Positions 1 through 8,746 of a stretch of 64,000 bases of DNA are shown piece after piece. Each line of letters begins with the position of its first letter. Position 1 is the stretch's first letter. The position numbers and the translations under genes were made by a program. The notes under the pieces are model-generated. The model had not been told where the DNA came from. It made no database searches and saw nothing but the letters and a program-made list of their open reading frames with translations. Source of the DNA: Brevundimonas naejangsanensis. Its GTDB lineage: Bacteria; Pseudomonadota; Alphaproteobacteria; Caulobacterales; Caulobacteraceae. Location of the stretch: contig NZ_CP015614.1 in the NCBI RefSeq assembly GCF_000635915.2, forward strand, positions 2,702,501 through 2,766,500. Reading direction: 5' to 3'.

Positions 1-431
1 GACGCCATCGCCTTGGGCACGGCGAAGGGGCCGACGCGCTTGGGCGAGCCCTTTTCGACGGTCGTCTGGGCCGCCTGCAGGATGACCTGGGTCGAGGGGC
101 CGCCCTCGCCGACGATCAGGCCGATGCGCTCGTCCTTGATCTCGTCGGCGCTCAGGCCGCTGTCCTTCAGGGCTTCTTCAAAGGCGATGTGCGCCCAAGC
201 CGTCCCGTTGGCCAGGAAACGGGCGGCGCGGCGGTCGACCAGCGGCGCCCAGTCCTCGGCCGTATGACCCAGGGCGGGCGGCGCCCAGACCTGGGAGCGG
301 AAGCCGTATCTGGCGTGGTCGGCGGCGTGCTGGACGCCCGACTTGGCGTTGCGCAGCGAGGCCGCGACCTCGTCTTGGCCGGTGCCGATGGAGGAGACGA
401 TGCCCAGTCCGGTGACGACGACACGCCGCAT
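1..431 (-). CDS. fabB: 3-oxoacyl-ACP synthase I (FabB), 3' end outside window
   Basis: Condensing enzyme of fatty-acid elongation; FabB is the KAS I partner of FabA in anaerobic-type unsaturated fatty-acid synthesis in the cytoplasm. The reverse-strand ATG at 431 opens with MRRVVVTGLGIVSSIGTG, the classic KAS I/II N-terminus, and continues through the thiolase-fold N-terminal region (for example VDRRAARFLANGTAWA). Only about 143 codons are present, so the catalytic Cys and the two His fall beyond the window edge. It lies 63 bases downstream of fabA on the same strand, which favours FabB over FabF and suggests a fabA-fabB operon. The family is certain; FabB rather than FabF rests mainly on the neighbour. 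Confidence 0.93.
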   Translation of the reverse strand, partial: MRRVVVTGLGIVSSIGTGQDEVAASLRNAKSGVQHAADHARYGFRSQVWAPPALGHTAEDWAPLVDRRAARFLANGTAWAHIAFEEALKDSGLSADEIKDERIGLIVGEGGPSTQVILQAAQTTVEKGSPKRVGPFAVPKAMA

Positions 432-494
432 GGTGTTTCCAATCCTACAAAGTCTGCGGACGCCGCGTGGGCCGCGGCTGTCCATCAAGTGGGG

Positions 495-1037
495 TCAGGC
501 GGCGCTCGGTTCCACCGGAGCCGCGCCGCCGAACAGGCCGACGCGCATATCCGCGCAAGTATAGATGACCTCGCCGTCCGCTTCGAGCACGCCGTCGGCG
601 ATGCCCATGACCAGCTTGCGGTTGATGACGCGCTTCAGGTGGACCTTATAGACCACCTTCTTGACGTCGGGGGTCACCTGGCCGGTGAACTTCACCTCGC
701 CGACGCCCAGCGCCCGACCCTTGCCGGGGCCGCCGATCCAGCCCAGGTAGAAGCCGACCAGCTGCCACATGGCGTCCAGGCCCAGGCAGCCCGGCATGAC
801 CGGATCGCCGATGAAGTGGCACTGGAAGAACCAGAGGTCCGGGTTGATGTCGAGTTCGGCCTCGACATAGCCCTTGCCGTAGTCGCCGCCGTCGGCGGTG
901 ATGGTCTTGATGCGGTCGAACATCAGCATCGGCGGCGCCGGCAGCTGGGCGTTGCCCGGACCGAACAGCTCGCCCCGGCCCGAGGCCAGCAGGCCTTCGT
1001 GATCGAACGACGACGGATATTGCGACGACTGGCTCAA
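495..1037 (-). CDS. fabA: 3-hydroxydecanoyl-ACP dehydratase/isomerase (FabA)
   Basis: Dehydrates 3-hydroxyacyl-ACP and isomerises the trans-2 C10 intermediate to cis-3, the branch point to unsaturated fatty acids. The 180-residue length matches FabA. The hot-dog active-site segment [19 protein letters not shown] carries His74 and Asp88, with the same 14-residue spacing as His70/Asp84 of E. coli FabA. It starts [17 protein letters not shown], like other alphaproteobacterial FabA proteins. It precedes fabB on the same strand, so co-transcription and coordinated unsaturated lipid synthesis are likely. No odd features. Confidence 0.97.
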   Translation of the reverse strand: MSQSSQYPSSFDHEGLLASGRGELFGPGNAQLPAPPMLMFDRIKTITADGGDYGKGYVEAELDINPDLWFFQCHFIGDPVMPGCLGLDAMWQLVGFYLGWIGGPGKGRALGVGEVKFTGQVTPDVKKVVYKVHLKRVINRKLVMGIADGVLEADGEVIYTCADMRVGLFGGAAPVEPSAA

Positions 1038-1116
1038 GATTGATCAGCTCCGAAAGGTGTTGCTGGCGGGTTACACGACCCGAAGGCCGCGCTCAACCGT
1101 GCCGTCGATATGGGGA

Positions 1117-1689
1117 TCAGGAGGCGCGGCCGGTTCCGGCGGGGCGGGCGGCGTTGCACAGGGCGCGTTCCTGGGCGCCGAAGACGGCCCTTTGCTGCAC
1201 CCAGCCGCGCAGCTTGCGCGCCCGCACGCGGCACCAGCCGTCCTCGCACTCGTCCAGCGACACCAGGGCGTGCGGCGACAGCAGGGCGCGGACCGAGGCG
1301 GTTTCCGACCGGCCCGATCGGATGGGCACAGCCTCGTCCGAACGGTTGAACACGCTGCGGCGGCCCGAGGCGACGGTGCGGTGGATCCAGGCCACCGAGC
1401 CGTCGGGGTCGCAGATCTTTCGCCACTCGCGCGTCTCGGCGATCACCTGCACCGGCAGGCCGGCGGCGCGGTATTCCCACAGAATGCGGTAGTCGAGGCC
1501 CGGCCCCTGGCGCGCCCGCACCTGCGAGGATTTCAGCGTCACCCAGCGCGGCACCTCCAGCCCGGTCGGGGTGGGGCGGCCGTCCGGCATGGTGGCGCCC
1601 GCCGACAGCAGAACGCCGGTCACCAGGACAGCGGCGAGGGCCGCGACGCGAGGCGCCCTTTTGTTCCTGACCGCAGCTTTGCTAGACAC
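1117..1689 (-). CDS. exported SH3-domain protein (bacterial SH3 type)
   Basis: A 190-residue protein with an N-terminal hydrophobic segment (about residues 14-32, RVAALAAVLVTGVLLSAGA) that looks like a signal peptide or anchor. Two bacterial SH3-like repeats follow: the first around VRARQGPGLDYRILWEYRAG-type residues 50-105, the second around residues 120-165 with the W-C-R-V-R and GWVQ pattern. Such SH3_3/SH3_4 proteins are usually periplasmic and thought to bind cell wall or protein partners; no enzymatic activity is expected. The apparent start is GTG at 1689, with no strong ribosome-binding site, so the start is uncertain. It is followed after 79 bases by fabA on the same strand. Confidence 0.8.
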   Translation of the reverse strand: MSSKAAVRNKRAPRVAALAAVLVTGVLLSAGATMPDGRPTPTGLEVPRWVTLKSSQVRARQGPGLDYRILWEYRAAGLPVQVIAETREWRKICDPDGSVAWIHRTVASGRRSVFNRSDEAVPIRSGRSETASVRALLSPHALVSLDECEDGWCRVRARKLRGWVQQRAVFGAQERALCNAARPAGTGRAS

Positions 1690-1742
1690 CGAATATCGAC
1701 CCGTTCCGAACGGGCGCCGCCCGTGGAAAACCCAGGTCCCCT

Positions 1743-2729
1743 ATGTCCGCTCGCAAGCTTAAGGTCGTATTAACCAGACGCCTGCCTGACGCCGTTGAGA
1801 CGCGGATGCGCGAACTTTTCGACGCCGAGCTGAACCTGACCGACCGGCCGATGTCGCGCGACGAACTGGCCGCCGCCCTGCAGCGGGCCGAGGTGCTGGC
1901 GCCGACCATCACCGACCAGCTGGACGCCGAACTGATCGCAGGCGCGGGCGAGCAGCTGAAGATGATCGCCAACTTCGGCGCGGGCGTGGACCATATCGAC
2001 ATCGACGCCGCCGTCGGGCGCGGGATCATCGTCACCAACACGCCCGGCGTCCTGACCGAGGACACGGCCGACCTGGGCATGAGCCTGATCCTGGCGGTCA
2101 GCCGCCGCATCGTCGAAGGCGCCGCCGTCGTCGAGGCCGGGCGCTTCGAGGGCTGGAGCCCGACCTGGATGTGCGGCCGCAAACTGTGGGGCAAGCGTCT
2201 GGGCATCGTCGGCATGGGCCGCATCGGCCAGGCCCTGGCCCGCCGGGCCAAGGCCTTCGGCATGCAGGTCCACTATCACAACCGCAAACCCGTCCCGGAC
2301 ATGATCGCCGAAGAGCTGGGCGCGACCTGGTGGGACGATTTGGACCAGATGCTGGCGCGGATGGACGTCATCTCGCTGAACTGCCCGGCGACGAAGGAGA
2401 CGCACCACCTTCTGTCGGCCGAGCGTCTGGCCCGGCTTCAGCCGCACGCCATCGTGGTCAACACCGCGCGCGGCGAACTGATCGACGAGGCGGCCCTGGT
2501 CGAGGCGCTGGACCGCCGCGCCCTGTTCGGCGTCGGTCTGGACGTGTTCGAGCACGAGCCGAAGGTCCACCCCGGCCTGATCGGCCGCCCGAACGTGGTG
2601 CTGCTGCCTCACCTGGGCTCGGCCACCATCGAGGCGCGCCAGGACATGGGCGACCGCGTCATCGCCAACATCATGACCTATCAGAACGGCCACCGCCCGC
2701 CGGATCGGGTCATTCCGGCGATGCTCTAG
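1743..2729 (+). CDS. D-isomer-specific 2-hydroxyacid dehydrogenase (glyoxylate/hydroxypyruvate reductase-like)
   Basis: NAD(P)H-dependent reductase of 2-keto acids. The 328-residue protein has the split substrate domain and a central Rossmann domain with GIVGMGRIGQALARRAKAFG. The catalytic triad is visible: Arg243 in VNTARGELID, Glu272 in DVFEHEP and His290 in LLPHLGSAT. The Arg-to-Glu spacing matches E. coli SerA. The sequence resembles GyaR-type glyoxylate reductases, but substrate cannot be fixed by eye. It is transcribed away from the SH3 gene, 53 bases distant, and its stop codon touches the outer arm of a dispersed palindrome. Confidence 0.9.
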   Translation: MSARKLKVVLTRRLPDAVETRMRELFDAELNLTDRPMSRDELAAALQRAEVLAPTITDQLDAELIAGAGEQLKMIANFGAGVDHIDIDAAVGRGIIVTNTPGVLTEDTADLGMSLILAVSRRIVEGAAVVEAGRFEGWSPTWMCGRKLWGKRLGIVGMGRIGQALARRAKAFGMQVHYHNRKPVPDMIAEELGATWWDDLDQMLARMDVISLNCPATKETHHLLSAERLARLQPHAIVVNTARGELIDEAALVEALDRRALFGVGLDVFEHEPKVHPGLIGRPNVVLLPHLGSATIEARQDMGDRVIANIMTYQNGHRPPDRVIPAML

Positions 2730-2781
2730 AGCGAAATCGGTTGAGTTGGACGCAGGTCCAACTCAACTCAGATATTCGCTC
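2729..2781. repeat. 53-base palindromic dispersed repeat, copy 1
   Basis: Begins at the stop codon of the preceding dehydrogenase. The outer arms are GAGCGAA and TTCGCTC, and the inner stem is GTTGAGTTGGAC / GTCCAACTCAAC with loop GCAG. A close inverted-orientation copy lies at 49931-49984. It may act as a terminator-like hairpin between converging genes, but there is no T-run. Confidence 0.85.
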
Positions 2782-2792
2782 AGGACCAGTGT

Positions 2793-3569
2793 TTAGGCGT
2801 GACCTGACCCGCACACCGGGCAGGCGGGGTCGGCGGCGATCTTCGCCACCCGGCTGGTTCCGGCCAGCCCGTCATAGAGCATCAGGCGGCCGGTCAGCGG
2901 TTCGCCCGCCCCGGTGATCAGCTTGATCGCCTCCAGCGCCGCCATCGCCCCGATGACGCCCGCCAGGGCGCCGACCACGCCGACGCGGGCGCAGGTCTCC
3001 GCGTCGGGCGGAACCTCGGACACCAGGCACTGATAGCAGGGACGTCCCTCGAACACCGACACCTGCCCCGACCAGCGGCCCAGGGCGCCCGACACCAGCG
3101 GCTTGCCCGCGGCCACGCAGGCGGCGTTGACGGCCAGACGCGTCTCGAAATCGTCGGTCCCGTCCAGCGCCAGGTCGAAGTCCTGCATCAGGACCGCCGC
3201 GCTGTCGGGCGTGACGCGCTGATTGAAGGTCCGGACCGTGACGTGCGGGTTCAGGGCGTTGAGGCGTTCGGCGCCCGCCTCGACCTTGGCGCGGTCGGGG
3301 TCGTCGGCAGTGAAGGCGATCTGGCGCTGCAGGTTGGACAGGGCCACCGTATCGTCGTCAATCAGCCCCAGCGTGCCCACGCCGGCGGCGGCCAGATAGA
3401 GGGCGGCCGGGTTGCCCACCCCGCCCATGCCGACGATAAGCACGCGGGCGCGCTTCAGCGCCTGCTGGCCGGGGCCGCCGATCTCGGACAGCACCAGCTG
3501 GCGGGCGTAACGCTCGACCTCTTCGTCGGAAAAGCGAACCGGGGCGGCGGGGGCGGAAGGCTGGGTCAC
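2793..3569 (-). CDS. ThiF/MoeB/HesA-family adenylyltransferase
   Basis: An E1-like enzyme that would adenylate the C-terminal Gly-Gly of a ubiquitin-like sulfur carrier (MoaD or ThiS type) in molybdopterin or thiamine synthesis. Its 258 residues include the nucleotide-binding motif VLIVGMGGVGNPAALYLA (about 43-60), the NLQRQI segment with the conserved Arg, and DGTDDFETR. Two CxxC pairs, CYQC and CPVC near the C-terminus, are the expected structural zinc site. There is no rhodanese domain. Neither moaD nor thiS is nearby, so MoeB versus ThiF is unresolved; overall it looks most MoeB-like. Confidence 0.88.
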   Translation of the reverse strand: MTQPSAPAAPVRFSDEEVERYARQLVLSEIGGPGQQALKRARVLIVGMGGVGNPAALYLAAAGVGTLGLIDDDTVALSNLQRQIAFTADDPDRAKVEAGAERLNALNPHVTVRTFNQRVTPDSAAVLMQDFDLALDGTDDFETRLAVNAACVAAGKPLVSGALGRWSGQVSVFEGRPCYQCLVSEVPPDAETCARVGVVGALAGVIGAMAALEAIKLITGAGEPLTGRLMLYDGLAGTSRVAKIAADPACPVCGSGHA

Positions 3570-3601
3570 GCCGGACTGTCTAGCGCAGTCCGGCCGATGC
3601 G

Positions 3602-4054
3602 TCAGGCGGGAAGCGCCAGGACCTGCGACGCCGTGACCAGCAAGGCTTCGGCCTGGGCCGCGCTCAACTGATCCAGGGAGGGGCGGCTTATGTGCGGCCA
3701 GACGGGACGAGGCATCTCAACCAGCGTCATCGGCCACTCCTCGAACAGGCGCACTGTGGTGTTCTGGTCCGACAGCAGGCGGATGTTCTCATGGCGCGGG
3801 TCGGCGCGCAGCCGGTCCATCAGCCTGTCCACATCGGCGCGGCGTCCTTCGATGGCCTGAAGGAAGCGGCCGTCGTGGCGCATCAGCACCCCCGTGACGC
3901 GGTCCCGGCGATTGTTTCTGATCGAGGCGCCGAGAATTTCGGCGAGAACCAGCAGGCTCGTCGCGGCGTCGCCGACGGCGTCGCTGACGTAGATGGCGCG
4001 GTGCAGGGGCAAGACGGACTCAGGTGATCGCGTGCGGGGAGGGGCTCCTGTCAC
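3602..4054 (-). CDS. BLUF-domain blue-light sensor protein
   Basis: A short FAD-binding photoreceptor of about 150 residues. The BLUF signature is clear: the flavin-contacting Tyr in LHRAIYVSDA (Tyr22 from the GTG start), the RNNRRDRVTGVLM segment with the conserved Asn48, the Gln in RFLQAIEG (Gln66), and the later FEEWPMTLV containing the Trp/Met pair. Asn-to-Gln spacing equals that of AppA, while Tyr-to-Asn is two residues longer. There is no fused output domain, so signalling would be through protein contacts. The start is uncertain: GTG at 4054 or TTG at 4012, neither with a good ribosome-binding site. It is divergent from hslV. Confidence 0.85.
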   Translation of the reverse strand: MTGAPPRTRSPESVLPLHRAIYVSDAVGDAATSLLVLAEILGASIRNNRRDRVTGVLMRHDGRFLQAIEGRRADVDRLMDRLRADPRHENIRLLSDQNTTVRLFEEWPMTLVEMPRPVWPHISRPSLDQLSAAQAEALLVTASQVLALPA

Positions 4055-4156
4055 GCGGGCGCGCCAGAGGCAAGCGGAGCCATGAGCATGGCGAGCGGTT
4101 CTCTGCGGCGCCGGGTCGTCTTGCGGCGACGCCGGTTCCTCGCCATCTGACCCGCC

Positions 4157-4714
4157 ATGAACACGACCGCTTCGAACTTTCCCGACTGGCACGGCACCAC
4201 CATCCTGGCGGTGCGCAAGAACGGCCGCACCGTCATCGCCGGCGACGGCCAGGTCTCGATGGGACCGACCATCGTCAAGGGCGCGGCGCGCAAGGTGCGG
4301 ACTTTGGCGAACGGCAAGGTGCTGGCGGGCTTCGCCGGGGCCACGGCCGACGCCCTGACCCTGATCGAGCGTCTGGAGGCCAAGCTGGAGCAGTATCCGG
4401 ACCAGTTGGCGCGGGCCTGTGTCGAGCTGGCCAAGGACTGGCGCACCGACCGCTATCTGCGCCGGCTGGAGGCCATGCTGCTGGTCGCCGACAAATCCCA
4501 GATACTCACTGTCACCGGCGTCGGCGACGTGCTGGAGCCGGAATACGGCGTGGCCGCCGTCGGCTCGGGCGGCAACTATGCCTTGGCCGCCGCGCGCGCC
4601 CTGATCGACGAGAACAGCGAGCTGGACGCCGAGCAGATCGCCCGCAAGGCCATGAAGATCGCCGCTGATATCTGCGTCTACACCAACGGCAATCTGACCA
4701 TTGAAAGTCTGTAG
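4157..4714 (+). CDS. hslV: ATP-dependent protease peptidase subunit HslV
   Basis: Proteolytic dodecamer of the HslUV protease in the cytoplasm. The 185 residues begin with a short propeptide that should be removed to expose the catalytic N-terminal Thr: the processed motif is [12 protein letters not shown], making Thr14 the nucleophile. The conserved GDGQVSMG and [14 protein letters not shown] segments are present, and the C-terminus [13 protein letters not shown] is typical. It is followed after 72 bases by hslU, giving the usual hslVU operon. Confidence 0.98.
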   Translation: MNTTASNFPDWHGTTILAVRKNGRTVIAGDGQVSMGPTIVKGAARKVRTLANGKVLAGFAGATADALTLIERLEAKLEQYPDQLARACVELAKDWRTDRYLRRLEAMLLVADKSQILTVTGVGDVLEPEYGVAAVGSGGNYALAAARALIDENSELDAEQIARKAMKIAADICVYTNGNLTIESL

Positions 4715-4786
4715 GGCGCTACCGCTCGCCGCGCGGCGGCTTGCTGCTTGAGCGCCTGATGTGCGTATTTCTGGACCGTCTGAACC

Positions 4787-6091
4787 ATGACCGACCTTTC
4801 TCCCCGCGAAATCGTCTCTGAACTGGACCGCTTCATCGTCGGTCAGGACGACGCCAAGCGCGCCGTGGCCGTGGCCCTGCGCAACCGCTGGCGCCGCAAG
4901 CGCGTGCCCGACGACCTGCGCGACGAGGTCACGCCCAAGAACATCCTGATGATCGGCCCGACGGGCGTGGGCAAGACCGAGATCGCCCGGCGTCTGGCGC
5001 GGCTGGCGGGCTCGCCCTTCCTCAAGGTCGAGGCGACCAAGTTCACCGAGGTCGGCTATGTCGGCCGCGACGTCGATCAGATCATGCGCGATCTGGTCGA
5101 AAGCGCGCTCGTCATGGTGCGCGACAAGCGCCGCTCGGGCGTCAAGGCCAGGGCCGAGGGGATGGCTGAGGAGCGCATCCTCGACGCCCTGGTCGGGCCC
5201 GGTTCGCAGCCCGCCACGCGCGAGGCCTTCCGCAAGAAGCTGCGCGCGGGGGAACTGGACGACAAGGAGATCGAGATCGCCTTGGCCGACACCGCCTCGC
5301 CGCTGCAGGGGTTGGACGTGCCGGGCGGCGGCAACGTCGGCCTGCTGAACCTGTCGGAGATGCTGGGCAAGATGGGCGGCGCCCGCACCAAGACGGTCAA
5401 GCTGGCCGTCAAGGACGCCCTGACTCCCCTCGTCACCGAGGAGAGCGACAAGCTGCTGGATCAGGAAAGCCTGACCAAGGAGGCCCTGTTGCTGGCCGAG
5501 AACGAAGGCATCGTTTTCCTGGACGAGATCGACAAGGTCGCCGCGCGTCAGGATCGCGGCGGCGGCGCCGACGTGTCGCGCGAAGGGGTGCAGCGCGACC
5601 TGCTGCCCCTGATCGAGGGCACGACCGTCTCGACCAAATACGGGCCGGTGAAGACCGACCATGTGCTGTTCATCGCCTCGGGCGCCTTCCACGTCGCCAA
5701 GCCGTCGGACCTGCTGCCGGAGCTTCAGGGCCGTCTGCCGATCCGGGTCGAGCTGAAGGCCCTGACCCGCGACGACTTCAAGCGCATCCTGACCGAGCCC
5801 GAGGCCAATCTGATCCGTCAGAACCAGGCCCTGCTGGCGACCGAAGGGGTCGAGCTGGTCTTCACCGACGATGCCGTGGAGGCCATGGCCGACGCCGCCG
5901 TAGCCGCCAACTCCACCGTCGAGAACATCGGCGCGCGCCGTCTTCAGACGGTGATGGAGCGGGTGCTGGAAGAGACCAGCTTCAAGGCCTCCGACCTGTC
6001 CGGCCAGACCCTAACCTTCGACGGCGACAAGGTGCGCGAAAAGGTCGGCGACCTGGCCAAGAACGTGGATCTCAGCCGGTTTATTCTGTGA
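4787..6091 (+). CDS. hslU: HslU ATPase subunit of HslUV protease
   Basis: AAA+ unfoldase that feeds substrates to HslV. The length of 434 residues is normal for the family. Walker A is [13 protein letters not shown] (Lys63, Thr64), Walker B is IVFLDEIDK, and the intermediate I-domain lies between about residues 110 and 225. The C-terminal tail DLSRFIL is the family's conserved peptide that inserts into HslV. It starts [20 protein letters not shown], as expected. It is co-transcribed with hslV; downstream is a palindromic repeat and a convergent hydrolase. Confidence 0.98.
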   Translation: MTDLSPREIVSELDRFIVGQDDAKRAVAVALRNRWRRKRVPDDLRDEVTPKNILMIGPTGVGKTEIARRLARLAGSPFLKVEATKFTEVGYVGRDVDQIMRDLVESALVMVRDKRRSGVKARAEGMAEERILDALVGPGSQPATREAFRKKLRAGELDDKEIEIALADTASPLQGLDVPGGGNVGLLNLSEMLGKMGGARTKTVKLAVKDALTPLVTEESDKLLDQESLTKEALLLAENEGIVFLDEIDKVAARQDRGGGADVSREGVQRDLLPLIEGTTVSTKYGPVKTDHVLFIASGAFHVAKPSDLLPELQGRLPIRVELKALTRDDFKRILTEPEANLIRQNQALLATEGVELVFTDDAVEAMADAAVAANSTVENIGARRLQTVMERVLEETSFKASDLSGQTLTFDGDKVREKVGDLAKNVDLSRFIL

Positions 6092-6103
6092 CGGCCTGAG
6101 CTT

Positions 6104-6226
6104 CTCCTCCCCACGTCGTGGGGAGGTGGATCGGCGGCGCAGCCGCCGAGACGGAGGGGCCGTCTGGTTCTGCTGGCCGAGGCCCCTCCACCGCTACGCG
6201 GTCCCCCTCCCCATTGCATGGGGAGG
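6104..6226. repeat. paired-arm palindromic repeat (CCTCCCC type)
   Basis: An intergenic element between convergent hslU and the hydrolase gene. The left arm (6104-6159) starts CTCCTCCCCACGTCGTGGGG and contains the perfect inner hairpin CGGCGGCGCAGCCGCCG. The right arm (6183-6226) is a partial inverted counterpart ending CATTGCATGGGGAGG. It is related in layout to the element at 25864-26050. No protein-coding signal was recognised inside. Confidence 0.8.
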
Positions 6227-6229
6227 AAA

Positions 6230-6970
6230 TCAGCCCCGCATCGCCTCCACCGCGTCGACCAACCGCTCCAGCTCCGCCGGGCTCGACAGGCGGTGGTCGC
6301 CGCCTTCGATCAGGTCGAGCCGCAGGTCGCCGCCGCTCAGGCGTTCGGCCAGCTCGACCTGATGGCGCCATGGCACGACGTCGTCGGCGCGGCCCTGCAG
6401 CACGTGCACCGGGGCGGTGATGTCGATGCGCCCGTCCAGCAGCAGCCAGTCGCGGGCCTCCTCGAACATCCGCCGGGTCAGGACGTAGGAGCCGAGGCCT
6501 TCTTCTGTGATGACCGTCTCGCCGTCGCGCAGGATGGCCTGGCGTTCGTGGTCGGCCAGCCCCGGCCACATCAGCTTTTCGGTGAAGTCCTGCGCCGGGT
6601 TGACCAGCACCACCCCCTTGACCCGCTGCGGCCTCGCCAGCGTCGCCAACAGCGCCACCCAGCCGCCCATGGACGAGCCGACCGGGATCACCGGCCCCTC
6701 AAGACTGTCGATCAGGGCGATCGCGTCCTCGCGCCAGCGGCCGATGGTGGCCTGTTTCCAGTCGCCGGAAGACACGCCGTGGGCGAAGTGGTCGTAGCGG
6801 ACGTAGTTCCAGCCGCGCTCGCGGGCGGCGGCGTCCAGCGCCAGGGCCTTGGTTCCCTCCATGTCCGAGCGGAAGCCGCCGATCCAGATGACCGTCGGGC
6901 CGTCGCCCGTGACCGCCTTATAGGCCAGGGTCTCGCCGTCGGGGCGGGCCAGCGTGTCGAAGTCGGACAT
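6230..6970 (-). CDS. alpha/beta hydrolase
   Basis: A 246-residue cytoplasmic hydrolase of the alpha/beta fold. The nucleophile elbow is VGSSMGGW (Ser of SSMGG), there is an oxyanion-type strand VIWIGGFRSDMEGT, and the likely acid and His are in GRADDVVPW and GGDHRLSS near the C-terminus. The pattern resembles ABHD10/palmitoyl-protein thioesterase-like esterases, but the substrate is unknown. The start at 6970 is chosen over an ATG at 6991 because GAGGAG lies six bases before it. It converges on hslU and is divergent from the glycosyltransferase gene. Confidence 0.85.
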   Translation of the reverse strand: MSDFDTLARPDGETLAYKAVTGDGPTVIWIGGFRSDMEGTKALALDAAARERGWNYVRYDHFAHGVSSGDWKQATIGRWREDAIALIDSLEGPVIPVGSSMGGWVALLATLARPQRVKGVVLVNPAQDFTEKLMWPGLADHERQAILRDGETVITEEGLGSYVLTRRMFEEARDWLLLDGRIDITAPVHVLQGRADDVVPWRHQVELAERLSGGDLRLDLIEGGDHRLSSPAELERLVDAVEAMRG

Positions 6971-7051
6971 GGAAACTCCTCGGACTGTCATTCCTCGCGG
7001 AATGGCTTTAGCAGAGACGACGATTGTTCACAGAGGCCGCGAGGCGCCCGC

Positions 7052-8020
7052 TTGTCTGCTCCCAAAGCCCTGTTCGTCAGCTCCAACCGGATCGGCGACT
7101 GCGTCATCTCCTCGGGCGTGATCCGCGAGATCGCGCGCCAGCTTCCGGGGGTTCAGATCACCGTCGCCTGCGGCCGGCCGCCCGCGCCCTTCTTCCGTTC
7201 GGCCCCGAACGTCGAGCGCGTCATCATCCTCGACAAGAAGAAGGCCGCCGGACACTGGCTCGATCTGTGGAAACAGGTGCGCGGCACGCAGTGGGACATG
7301 GTCGTGGACATCCGCGGCTCGGCGCTCGCCTATCTGATCCCGGCCAAGCGCCGCATCGTCTACACCCGCCGCTGGGAGACCGGCCTGCGCAAGGTCGAGA
7401 TGGTGTCGGCCCTGATGGGCTCGTCCACGCCGCTGGACCCGGAAATCTTCCTCGACGATCAGGCGCGGGCCGAGGCCGCCGCCGTCATCGACCCGCAGCT
7501 GGCAGGCGGCGCCGGTCCCGGCCCGATCATCGCGCTCGCCCCCATCGCGCACCAGCCCGGCAAGTCGTGGCCCGCCGAGCGCTGGGGCCAGCTGGTGGAG
7601 AAGCTGAAGGCCGAGCCGCGCTTTGACGGTTGGCGCTTCATGCCGGTCGGCGGCCCCGGCGACCGACCGCCCGCCACCCCGGCGCTGGAGGCGGCGGGAC
7701 CGCGCGGCATCGACTGCGTGGGCAAGGGCGACATCCTGTGCTCGGCCGCCGCCATCGACCGCGCGACCCTGTTTGTCGGCAACGACAGCGGCCTGATGCA
7801 TGTCTCGGCGGCGCTGGGGCGGCCGACGCTGGGCCTGTTCGGTCCGACCGAGTGGTGGCTCTATGGACCCTGGGGGCCGAAGACGCGCACCGTGGCCTCG
7901 AACGAGACGCGCGGCCAGTTCGCCCCGATCGAGGACCTGAGCGTTGATCATGTGTTCGATGGGGTGCTGGCGCTGCACGACGCCTATGTCGCGAACGGGT
8001 TTAACCCCGAGAAGCCTTGA
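7052..8020 (+). CDS. glycosyltransferase family 9 (LPS heptosyltransferase-like)
   Basis: A 322-residue GT-B fold transferase of the RfaF/WaaF group, which adds ADP-heptose or a related sugar to the LPS core at the inner membrane. Evidence is the N-terminal ALFVSSNRIGDCVISSGVI motif, the central ALAPIAHQPGKSWPAERW segment, and the C-terminal nucleotide-sugar site FVGNDSGLMHVSAALGRPT followed by GLFGPTEWW. The probable start is TTG at 7052, seven bases after GAGG; no in-frame ATG or GTG fits the family N-terminus. It stands alone rather than in an LPS cluster, so the exact sugar and acceptor are not inferable. Confidence 0.88.
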   Translation: MSAPKALFVSSNRIGDCVISSGVIREIARQLPGVQITVACGRPPAPFFRSAPNVERVIILDKKKAAGHWLDLWKQVRGTQWDMVVDIRGSALAYLIPAKRRIVYTRRWETGLRKVEMVSALMGSSTPLDPEIFLDDQARAEAAAVIDPQLAGGAGPGPIIALAPIAHQPGKSWPAERWGQLVEKLKAEPRFDGWRFMPVGGPGDRPPATPALEAAGPRGIDCVGKGDILCSAAAIDRATLFVGNDSGLMHVSAALGRPTLGLFGPTEWWLYGPWGPKTRTVASNETRGQFAPIEDLSVDHVFDGVLALHDAYVANGFNPEKP

Positions 8021-8134
8021 AATCCGGGCCTTCTATCGCCATATTCGCGGCGCTCGAAGAGAATGGCGCCTGGCGCCGTCCGCCTTCGTCCGCTCATTTC
8101 GCCTATCTTCTGATCACATAAGGAAACGACGCCC

Positions 8135-8668
8135 ATTCGCCGTCCCATGCAAGCGCCGCCCGTAAAGGACGGGCCGCCCATCAACCAGGATATCCGCGCC
8201 GCCCGCGTTCTGCTCATCGACCAGAATGGGGAAAAACAGGGCGTCATGCCTTTGTCCGCCGCGCTTGAGGCCGCCGAAGAGGCTGGCCTGGACCTGGTTC
8301 AGATCGTCGCCAACGCCGAAACGCCGGTGTGCAAGATTCTCGACTACGGCAAGCATCGTTTCCAAGAACAGAAAAAGAAGGCTGAGGCGCGCAAGCGTCA
8401 GAAGGTCGTCGAGCTGAAGGAAATCAAGCTCCGCCCGAACATCGACAGCCACGATTACGATGTGAAGGCCAAGGCCATGCATCGCTTCTTCGACGACGGC
8501 GACAAGGTCAAGGTGACCATCCGCTTCCGGGGCCGCGAAATGGCCCACCCCGAACTGGGCATGAAGCTGATGCACAAGGTCCAGGCCGATTTCGAGGAAG
8601 AGGCCAAGGTCGAGTTCCATCCCAAGATGGAAGGCCGCCAAATGATCATGATCCTGGCGCCGCGCTGA
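8135..8668 (+). CDS. infC: translation initiation factor IF-3, probable AUU start
   Basis: Binds the 30S subunit, prevents premature 50S joining and proofreads the start codon. The N-domain ([14 protein letters not shown]), the basic linker ([25 protein letters not shown]) and the C-domain ([27 protein letters not shown]) are all present. An in-frame ATG exists at 8147, but it is 22 bases from the only good ribosome-binding site, AAGGA at 8120-8124. An in-frame ATT at 8135 is 10 bases from it and gives the extended N-terminus (M)[15 protein letters not shown]-3 genes in E. coli and other bacteria use AUU for autoregulation, so ATT is preferred here. A strong terminator follows, so it is not obviously co-transcribed with rpmI-rplT. 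Confidence 0.93.
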   Translation: MRRPMQAPPVKDGPPINQDIRAARVLLIDQNGEKQGVMPLSAALEAAEEAGLDLVQIVANAETPVCKILDYGKHRFQEQKKKAEARKRQKVVELKEIKLRPNIDSHDYDVKAKAMHRFFDDGDKVKVTIRFRGREMAHPELGMKLMHKVQADFEEEAKVEFHPKMEGRQMIMILAPR

Positions 8669-8694
8669 TCGCGCACTGAACGACAAGACTATGG

Positions 8695-8725
8695 ACGCCC
8701 CGGCCTAGCGGCCGGGGCGTCTTAC
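8695..8725 (+). terminator. intrinsic terminator after infC
   Basis: A perfect 11-base-pair stem, ACGCCCCGGCC / GGCCGGGGCGT, with a TAGC loop and the short T-containing tail CTTACT, 26 bases after the infC stop. The tail is T-poor, so efficiency is uncertain. Confidence 0.75.
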
Positions 8726-8746
8726 TATCCGGCGGGAAAAACACGA

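Noticed and set aside
4055..5692. Long upstream extension of the BLUF frame across hslV and hslU
   Set aside because: Only the 3' 450 bases show BLUF similarity; the extension is antisense to hslVU and has a compositional shadow pattern.
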